Of a stretch of DNA of 64,000 nt, positions 55,452-64,000 are shown in pieces; positions within the stretch are counted from its first letter, which is position 1, and each line of letters opens with the position of its first letter. Origin of the DNA: Oscheius onirici. Its lineage: Eukaryota > Nematoda > Chromadorea > Rhabditida > Rhabditidae. The notes below the pieces were generated by a model, which was given only the letters and a program-made list of their open reading frames with translations, was not told where the DNA came from and did not search any database. The DNA lies in the NCBI GenBank assembly GCA_932521025.1, contig OW051468.1, positions 2,976,064 through 3,040,063 on the forward strand, given 5' to 3'. A program made the translations under genes and the position numbers.

Positions 55452-55718
55452 TTATGGCCATGGCCAGTAAGGTTTAGTCAGCATGACCTGCTTGTTCCTG
55501 CCGCGTGTCTTGGCGTCCTCTTTCGAGGACAGACTTCGTCTTTTGTGTTTGTGATGTCGGTGGTGCTGAAACGTTTTCCGTTATTTTGATAGATTTGAGC
55601 TCAAACCTTATGTCGGTGATGGATAGCCGGGACGGGCAGGTCCGTTTTCGGATCTGATAGTGAAAATTCGAAGAGTGGAAAGCTGAATACTGCTGTGACT
55701 AGAAGGAGCAGAAGAATC
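55452..55718 (-). CDS. Possible small secreted / neuropeptide-like precursor
   Basis: Two exons (55607-55718, then 55452-55565 on the minus strand) join in frame. The first, after a TTTTTCAG acceptor, gives a hydrophobic leader (ILLLLLVTAVFSFPLFEF) and DPKTDLPVPAIHHRHK. The second gives HHRHHKHKRRSLSSKEDAKT, then RGRNKQVMLTKPYWPWP and TAA. A dibasic RR site and a short basic-flanked C-terminal peptide are features of peptide precursors. There is no C-terminal Gly for amidation, and the family is not recognised. The initiating exon is not found. It may be a truncated gene. Confidence 0.45.
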
Positions 55719-55795
55719 CTGAAAAATGCTTCTTGTTTAAGTTGTCTGACTGTATTAAGCTTCCCCTCTATTTAAACAGGACATTATCTTTCTTT

Positions 55796-56060
55796 ACTAA
55801 AGTGCAATGGTGTCCGTCTGTTCGTCTGTCTGTCTGTCTGTAGTGGTGTCCGCACAGTTGTCGAGACTAGCGTAACATGTCAAGTTTTGTCATGTTAATC
55901 TTTTATCGAACGAGATAGTTTTTTGAGGGGGAACGCGTCTGGGTGAATCTAAATCTAAAGCGCGATGGTGTCAAAATTTGGACGGCCGTTGTTACGTACT
56001 TGAGCACCGTAGGCGCAAGGGCGGCGAAAGCCGTCATAGACGGCTGGTGACAGAAAAAAA
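55796..56060 (+). repeat. Helitron-like dispersed repeat, copy 3
   Basis: It begins TACTAAAGTGCAATGGTGTC, includes a (TGTC)n tract near 55826-55842, and ends with GCACCGTAGGCGCAAGGGCG and the hairpin AGCCGTC-ata-GACGGCT then GGT, as at 37.43 kb. It is diverged from the other copies in the middle. Confidence 0.45.
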
Positions 56061-56215
56061 AGTATACTATCTTATACAGTGAGTTGACATACAAGAGACC
56101 TATGCTCTTGCCACAGACAAGACAGTTAGACAGCTACTTCGTTGTGGTGGCCTATACGGTAGTTTGCTTACAAATAACAACAATATATAAACATACACGA
56201 TGTGTTTACAGAGCA

Positions 56216-56342
56216 GTCCTTTGAAAATTCGCTGTAGAAGCGATCAAACATGACAACGTTGGATACTCAGCCAAAGAATTGTCAGTTTGGCTGAGTATTC
56301 ATGCTATGTTTCACAACGGAATTTCTAAAAGACTGCTCTGGA
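56216..56342. repeat. Small foldback (MITE-like) element
   Basis: The outer ends AGAGCAGTC...GACTGCTCT enclose a second palindrome (GATACTCAGCCAAA...TTTGGCTGAGTATTC). The inner GGATACTCAGCCAA word also occurs at 37.25 kb within another MITE. Confidence 0.55.
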
Positions 56343-59300
56343 ACTTCAGCTCTCACGTTTGGGTAAACTGTCGTATGACTCAAAACTCTCGCCCTTTTTT
56401 AGCTCTACCTTTTTCGAATAAGCTAACCCTCTAAGCTAAAAGAATCACACGTTTTGTTTATCTCCGAACTTTTGTTCTTTTTCGAGTAGTAGGCCTCTAG
56501 AATATTCCAGTGGACTGATGTTCGATCGGAAAGTGCAACATTGAGAATGACCCAGGAAAAAAAAGCAGTGTTCTCGGGGGAACGGATCTGACCCATATCT
56601 CGTAGTCAGTCATACGCCTATCAACCACACTTCGCGTCGTCGTCGCAGATTTCGGTTTTCTGCCCTTGCGCGCCAAATCTCACTTTCGCAATTTCACGCG
56701 CTCGCGCAAACGAAAACACGTTCAGGGCGGGAGGAGAGAAAGTAAAAGCTCGGACTTTTGCTTTTTTACACGCGGCGTCGTCGGAATGCGGATAGGCGAG
56801 ACTTCCTTCCGGAAAACTGGTTAACCGTAGTTTTGCTGAAGAAGAGGGAGAAAACTCACCAAAAAAGTCGCATGATGTCGGATGATTTGCGGGAAGGTGT
56901 GCTCTATGTCGCGTGGATTAGCCTAAAAATTAGAAAAATTAGGAGAAAAGAAGAATCAAACAAGAAGTGGGTCGCATTTCCAAGGAACAAACTGATTGAC
57001 TTGAAAACAGAAACCTCGACAAACAAAAGTCCGGAAAAGGAAGAAGCCAGAAGCCTCGTGGTCAAGGATCATTTCTGGAAGGGAAATTGAGGGTGGCTGA
57101 GCTTTTGCAAAGAAGATCAGTTGACCAGAACTCTGACTGGAATGAGCAAAAAGAGAGAAAGCACACTGGCAGTTAGAAGTTCAGAGCAAAAAGTACTGTA
57201 GTTAGTTTTCGGAGTCTTCTGATAAGCGGCTTGCTTCGAACAAAGGTTTGCCCAAAAAGATTGTGTCGGGAGAAAAAAAGAGATGTCAGAACTTGTAATT
57301 GTGCGTTCTCTTACAAGTTCTCGGAGCAAGCAAAGTTGTAAAGGTTAGGCAAAAGAATAGTGGAGAGACTCCAGAAAAAAGTGGGCACAACTTCCAGATT
57401 ACGGTAGCTCTGCACAGTTATGAGTTGGAATTACAGAAAAAAAACAGTATAAAGTTGAGAAGGGATAACTGGAAAAGAAGGAGAATCTATAAGAGTAACC
57501 AAAGAGTCCAAAGAGGGGTTACGGAAGGAGAGAGACCTGAATCTCGAAAAAAGGGTAAAAGTTTGGGGGTAAGATCTCCTCGAACCGGTGTTATTGTGGA
57601 GCGAAAGTGATGGCGAAGGTCGCCGGGGGCGGTGCTGACCTGGAAGGGGGTTGGATAGAGAGAACACCTCTCTCTCTCAGCTTGTTGCGAAAACACATAT
57701 AACCATTACAAAAAGAGAGAAGGAAAGAAAGACGTTCCGGTCTCTCTCCACAAATCGCGATTGGGCGTACTGTAATAGTACAGCCGAGGAGGTGACTGGT
57801 TGTCTCGTCAATAAACCCGGTTTCTGTACTATCACAATTTTGATTAATAGTGTTTTGATGTGACCTATTTATGGCAGCAGTTTAAAGCTTTTAGAGAGAG
57901 AAAGGATCAGTCAAAAGGGAACGCATATCATTTTAATGGGATAGGGAGATACCGGAGGGAGAGAGTTCACCGAAGAGAGAAAGTTCATCGAGACTGACCC
58001 GGTTTATGACGAGTGAATCGGGGTCAGAGTGTGTGAGAAAACACAAGGTGTGATCTACGAATGTGTCATGGAGAGAAACGAATAAGTTTCTTATACGATA
58101 TGGCCGAGAGATGGCGGAACTTTGGGCTGAATAAAAAGAAGGAGAAAACCGGGGAACCGAAATAGCCCGTGGGATGAAAGCGATCCATTGTTTCAGTGTG
58201 AAAGTGGATGATCTCGGTACTTTGGTCGATTTCGAGAACAATCGTTCCTGAAAAAGACAAATAACTTCTAAAATGTGTGTTCTTTCGAGCCTATGCAGTC
58301 TCTTTTGTCTTGTTCTTTGCGGGACCCAGTTGAACATGTAGTGCGCTAGGATATTCAGCCAAGATGTTCAGATTTTAGTTCTCCCGCCATTTCAGCCCTA
58401 ACAGTTCGAGTCTCTTGTGATTTGAATGGCTGGAGTATCCAAGTATGGGGTGAGTATTCGCGCCACAGTCTGTTTGACTGAGTATCCGACGCGGTACAAT
58501 GGTGTCAAAAGAATTTCAAAGGGCTGTGACTTCTCACGACTAGATTTTTAAAGGTCGGGCCAGGATATTGTAACACTGCTGCTTCTATAAAATCTGCCTA
58601 TGCTATTATAGAACTTGAGAATGCAAAACTTGGCAATCAGATAAAAGAGTTGACGGCTGATTTTGTTTCAATGGACATTGGAGTTCTACAAAATACTATT
58701 CCTGACTTTGAACAGGCGTCATGTACTTTCCCTCGCTGCCAATTCAAATTCTCATGCGTGCGGAGGAGGAAAGAGGCACTGACGAAGATCACAAGAGTTT
58801 TCGTACATGATGTCAACTGTTCCCACCATCAAAAGAGCCAATCAAATGAAGCGTGTGTCTATGAAAAGGCAGAGAGAAAAAGAGTCGAGAGACAGGATCT
58901 GACAGACAACCCCGAGACGACCCCAAAAAAGAGCTGATCTGGATGCAGATGGAGTGGAACCATCCCTTTTGAAGGGAATACGGTGTCCAAAAGACCATTA
59001 TCAGCGGGGACAATAGCCACTACCAAGCTGCTAGAGCAGCCATGTGACTGGGACATTTTCAACGAAACTTTTGTAGAGAGAGGGAAACCGGAGAAAGCGT
59101 AGCGTAGTAGGCCTTATCTGTTTTTCAAAGAGAAATTTGTTTTTTGGACAAAGTTTTCCTGAGACTTCTATCAGTGTCTCCCATTGTATTTTGTCCCGAA
59201 ACTTTGACAATGCTAATCTCTGTCAATCGTCTTTGAAGAACAAAGTGCAGCTCGTCCGCGAGATTATAGTTCCAGCTCAAGAAGTTCAAAAAGACAGGAG

Positions 59301-60626
59301 AGAGACGCGGTCCCTTTTCGGAGTCTTCCGAGCAAAGCTCGTGATTTACTATTTTCATTCGCGGAGACTGATAACTCGATTCTTATCTGGGAGTAGGGAG
59401 AGAGAAAGAGCGACAAACAAACAGTTCAATGAAGGTTGGGAAAGGGAAACCAGCTCACACTGTCTGTCTAACTCTCTATTCTGTGGCTTGTATACTAATT
59501 CTATGACTCTCGCCGTCTACTCTACAGTCCTGTCCTTATCGTCTTGTCTCTCTGTGACTGTAACCTGCTAACCATGCATTTGTCTCTAAACTGTTTTTTA
59601 CACCCTGCTTCCCAGTCTCTGTTTCAGTGTCCCTCTCACAAGTCTTACGGTAGCTATACTGTCCCACTGTCTATATAATTGTAGTTCTCTGCTTATTCGT
59701 TTATCTGTCGTAGATATTACTGTTATTATGCCCTATTCTCTTCATCTTTCTTGTCGTAGTCTGACTCTCTGTACAGGCATTCAATCTGTCCAGATGTCTC
59801 CCGTTTCTGTACTCTCTGACAGTGAGTATTAACAACAAAGTGGGTTGGAGAACCTTTGGTCTTGGGAAAAGTCAGCTCAAACCCCTCACTATCTAGTCTC
59901 CCTACTCTATTCTAGATCGAACGATAAGACCCAATCAGTGGGATTAACCCCACGAGATACAGGTCTCTCATTGTTCTGATAGTGCCTCGAGAAGAGGGGA
60001 AACCGTCTTCTAAAATCATTTTATTGGAGAGGGGATACACCCTGTAAAAGGATAGAAAAAGTGGAGATGATAAGATACGCCCTAATTTCTAGTCTGAACT
60101 TTGGGGAGCCAAGAGAAGATCATGCGTAAATAGGTTAAGAAAATGTGATTTATTGTTTTTTAAAGATCTTTTGTCCCACAGCGAAATCAATTTTGCGGGT
60201 TGAGCGGGAAAGGTTTATTAAGAAAAAAGAATGACAAGAAGATATCAGAGTTGATGACTAGCAAAAGGGCAGAGAGTAAGAGGACACGTAAACTGAGTTA
60301 CTGTAACCAGATGCCTCCTGGTCGCTCCCAATTCCCTCCGATTGGTCATCTTTTATAGTATACGAGTGCAAAGAATCGCTGACATTGCCTACCGCATAGT
60401 TATCTCCAAATCGCATAGTCCACAGATTATCAGAGAGGGGAGATAAGGACAATAGGATCACACCATATAGGCTGCAAACAGAAGCTAGATATACTGTAGT
60501 TTGACTGTTTTGATCTGTATGTTTCTCTTTCTCAATTATTCTGTACCAAAAAGGGTAGATGGTTACATCAGTCCTCGCAAGATTCCGCAAATCCCCCTCT
60601 ATCAGTTCAAAGTTCTAATTGGTCAA
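56343..60626. other. Gene-poor stretch
   Basis: About 4.3 kb contain only short, unpatterned reading frames on both strands. It is AG-rich in places (57.3-58 kb on +). Related ATATTCAGCC words occur near 58.35 and 58.43 kb. No gene is supported. Confidence 0.45.
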
Positions 60627-61273
60627 AAAAGTAGTCGGCGCCATTGTTCTCGCCTTATCTTAACTTTATGCTATCTTTATGCGAGTCTTTTTGCCAGACG
60701 GTGAGTGATGTTTCGCCGAAATTCAAAGGTGGACAGACCTCTCTCCATAAACTAGCTAGTAGTCCCATAAATGTGTTTGATGTGGGTCCCCTTGTGAACT
60801 ATATCGTGCCAGAAAATTGTATGACCGTTGGCGCTTACGCTCCCTTGAAACGATCCTTCCGGATATGTGCCATTTTGACTGGGCATCAACTCTTAAAGAT
60901 CGCAGACACCTACCGCAGTCGAACGATCTGCAGGCTTCATGCTTACGAGTTGCTGTGCAGGCAGAGTCAAATGTTGCCTCCCGTCCCTCAAACCTTTCGA
61001 TCCTTCTGAACTCGGATTGTTCTCCTAGTTTGTCTGACTTCAATCTGTGCCCAACTTGTCAAGAGTTATCCCAGATAAAGTTGACAACAGCGACACATAT
61101 TTTATGAAGTTTATCTAGGGATAACTCTTGACACGAGTTGCGGACATAACACTTCAGGTAGGACATTTTGTAGTGTTGTATTTCGGCTAATCACCGCTTC
61201 GTAAAATCACTCACATAAAGCTAGCATAGAGTTAAGATAAGAGTTGAACAATGACGCCGACTACTTTTTTCAC
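60627..61273. mobile_element. Foldback element with ~95-bp inverted arms
   Basis: The left arm (about 60627-60720, beginning AAAAAAGTAGTCGGCGCCAT) and right arm (about 61175-61273) are inverted copies, about 80% identical. A smaller perfect-ended hairpin (TGTCAAGAGTTATCCC...GGGATAACTCTTGACA) sits inside at about 61058-61132. There is no coding capacity. Confidence 0.6.
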
Positions 61274-64000
61274 TACATGGAATCTTAGGGATTCCCTCAC
61301 TAGACAGACTTCCCAGACCTGTTCACGTCAAAAGCAGGACACCGGTTCTCGCCTATTTTGTTGTTTATGAAGCTGCCAAAGATGTGAAAACAATCGGCCA
61401 GTTCCTAATCGGTCTACCTATCTATTCTCGTGCGGAAGGCTGTTTCCGCTTGCCTAGTAATCATCCGTGGGAGTTGTCTCTTTGAAAGATTTCCGTCTTC
61501 TGCCCCACTGAAAATTAGAGACTACACAAAAAGGGTAGTGGAGGTGACTTCCCCGGGTCTCTTATCTTCTGAGGGGACCAACTGAATCAAGAGTCTCGAA
61601 ATTGACCGCTCATATGGCTACATAGATTCTTCTCTGGCTCCTTGATGGCCCGCTTTTTCCCGCACGATAAGAGCTAGAGCACAAACTAGAAAATATGACA
61701 GGGGACTACTGGATTGGCTGAAAAGGGCTCAAACGAATTGGAATGCACCAGTCAGAGATCAGATTCTCAATCTCGGACAGGTCAATTTCGCAGGTAAAAC
61801 CCAAAACTGATCTCCCCTCAAAGTTTCACAGATCTAACTCCTAACACCCCTTTATGCCATTTTAAGGCCTGTTCTTCCAGCCAGTGGATTCTCCAGCTCA
61901 AGTTTGTTGTCATACTTTTGACACATGCATATGGTGCCATTTTAGAATACTCATAATCAGTCAAACAGGTTGGAACCGGTCTGTTTAAAAAAAAGAAAGA
62001 CTTTTTCAAACTTGACTTATTCAATGCTGGAACAAGTGTTAAAGAATCCCTGAAATACGCAGTTCTGCCATAAAGTAATTTGGTGACAGGACCATTTGAC
62101 ACACCCAAGAATACTGTGATCTCTGATCATTATTTGCAAGGAAACCCTGAGCGCCTTTTCCAGGCACCGTTCCAAAGAAACCACGTGGAAAGTTCTTCCG
62201 AGATTAGGGTGCTTTTCTCCGGCATGTCCGGGAGCCTGAGGCGTTGAAATGCTCCCGTTAGGTGTGGTGATAAGAGTCCTTCCCTTGCAAAACAAAGCCA
62301 TGGGTCAAGGAAGACCCTTGTTTGAAGAATGGGGGAAGCGAGTGCGGTCGCACTCGGTGGGATGACACTTTGATCGTCAGAGAGGGAAAGAGAGTAGAAG
62401 CAAAAGAACAAAATGAACGTCATCGGGAAGAAGAGTATCAGGTTAAATTGAAGTATTTCTTGTTTGCACAGCAAGAGTTAACAAATGATGTTCTGAGAGT
62501 CAACACAAAAAGGAGCGATTAAAAGTTGCCAATGGGTCTAAAGGGCTTAATGATAAAAGTATAGCCGGCGTACCCAGAGAGTGTGGTATGCGTCGTTCGA
62601 AATAACTATGGAACTCGGTCAAATTAGGATATTTTACTCAGAGTGTCAAGACTCTTCGGCAAGAGAAATAGCCCCAGTAATCATTAAAAATAGTCCCACT
62701 TATATCAAGCTCCAAAAGATACGTATCCTCCATCTCGATTATGTCCTTCAACTTTTTAAAACAGCCAAAGGTTCCATAGTGACTATTTGAAGTCAAAAAG
62801 GTACTCCATTTGGCAAAGAATAGGGCACAAATAACAACAAACTTATCGAGGTCAAGAATAAGTTGTAGACCTTTTTGATGCAAGGCAAACTTGTAGATTT
62901 CGGTCTCCTCTACGACTTTGTAGAACATGAGAAACCTCGAAAATCAGTTCCTGGGTTCTTAAAAGGAGGAACAATCTATGGACTAGATAAACACAAATCC
63001 TTCCTTTTGTTTTTCCTAATGGATACAGGAGAATGTAGAGTATGAGGACGCCTATCGGTTACTGTTAGGAAAAGTACAGGCTCAAGATAACTCTCTTCTA
63101 GACTGTTCTTTCTGAACCCATTTTCCCCTTCCCTCCATTAGTCCTTCATTCACACTCATTTACAGATTTCTATAAAGAGCTGCTGTACTTTCTCGTACAC
63201 AGCAGGAGAAAACCAAATTCGGTGCAAAGAGTTCGAAAACATATACCTCGAACCAATTACTAGTCATGGGAAAGGGATAATAGGATTACGGTAGCTGTGG
63301 ATCAGAACGATAAATTCTAAGCGGTGGTCGTCGTTGACAGCCGTTGGATATAAGTGAAAGCGAGACAGACACTCGCAGAGAGAGAAAGTTCTCTTTTTTT
63401 CGGCTGTCCTGAGATTAGCGTGCCTGAGTGGCAAACTGGACGGTGTCGGTCCAATTTGCCACACGAAAAGGGAAAGCGACTCGTTTTCACCACACACTAA
63501 TTCGCCATGGCTGCCAAAAGGTGCCCTTCTCTGGAAAACTCCGATTTTACGACGGGGGCGATTTTACAAAGCCTTTTGACGTTGCTGAACTCTAGCAGAT
63601 CAAGGGGCCTTTTCTTTTAGAAAGAGGTAATTTACTGTAGAAAATGAGGTAAGACCTAAAATCAGCAATAGTACTTATTTTAGAAGTTAGAAAAAGGCAA
63701 CTTTTTAATTCAGTTAAGGCTTCAATTCAGTCATAACAAGGCGAAAACATGGTCAATTTTACCCTAAAAAGTAGCTATTATAAAGCAGAGTATTGTCTGG
63801 ATGGTTCGCGCAATCTTCAACGAAACTTTTGAGCACAATTTCGGCTTGAGAAAACGAGCAACTGAATTTCTTAGAAAAAGAAAATGATGAAGTGTCTAGA
63901 CTGAACAGTCGGGAGCTTTTAGTCTTCTTATGAAGTGTGAAAATATAAAAAAGTCCCGTTTTATGAGTCACAGTTGACAGAAGTTCCTGTTATCCAGGCT
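61274..64000. other. Gene-poor end of the window
   Basis: About 2.7 kb have no recognisable exon series, RNA gene or long repeat. Confidence 0.4.

Noticed and set aside
54000-64000. tRNA or CRISPR-like arrays
   Set aside because: No cloverleaf with A and B boxes or regularly spaced repeats could be found by eye; repeats here are foldbacks or simple tracts.

Overview
The window is eukaryotic nuclear DNA, most likely from a nematode or another invertebrate with a compact genome. Genes are split by many very short introns (mostly 35-50 nt) that end in TTTCAG or TTTAG. Several start codons lie just after an acceptor-like TTTCAG, as expected for spliced-leader trans-splicing, although no spliced leader is visible. 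The ADP/ATP carrier body resembles nematode carriers most closely. The nematode assignment is inference.

Layout. 0-22.8 kb is gene-dense housekeeping DNA: mitoribosomal protein mL65/MRPS30 (+, 5' cut by the window), MPPE1-type metallophosphoesterase (+), SCAF4/8-like CTD-binding splicing factor (-), MED7 (+) with a seipin gene nested in its first intron and a decayed secreted-protein gene in its last, UBE2W (+), peroxisomal D-aspartate oxidase (+) and an alpha-type nicotinic receptor subunit (-). 22.8-40 kb is accessory DNA: a six-cysteine secreted peptide family (three copies), a truncated RTE-type LINE, a 7TM receptor (-), a matrix metalloproteinase (-), an F-box protein (-), and many dispersed repeats and MITEs. 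40.5-43.6 kb holds a broken SH2/kinase-like gene (-) beside a nearly perfect inverted duplication, and a SleB/CwlJ-type cell-wall hydrolase (+) of bacterial type. 44-54.4 kb is again gene-dense: zinc-finger/RS protein (+), BTB-BACK protein (+), eIF2-gamma (-) with an ADP/ATP carrier (+) nested in one intron, FKBP15-like protein (+) and a G-protein gamma subunit (+). 54.4-64 kb is almost gene-free apart from a possible neuropeptide-like precursor (-) and foldback repeats.

The strongest points for a second look are the bacterial-type hydrolase, the LEA-like N-terminal extension of the ADP/ATP carrier, the cysteine-rich peptide family whose inverted duplication includes the end of a metalloproteinase, introns as short as 26 nt that are required to keep frame, and several genes inside introns of other genes. 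Exon boundaries were worked out by hand from splice signals and frame; total lengths divisible by three support them for MRPS30, MED7, seipin, UBE2W, D-aspartate oxidase, MPPE1 and G-gamma.
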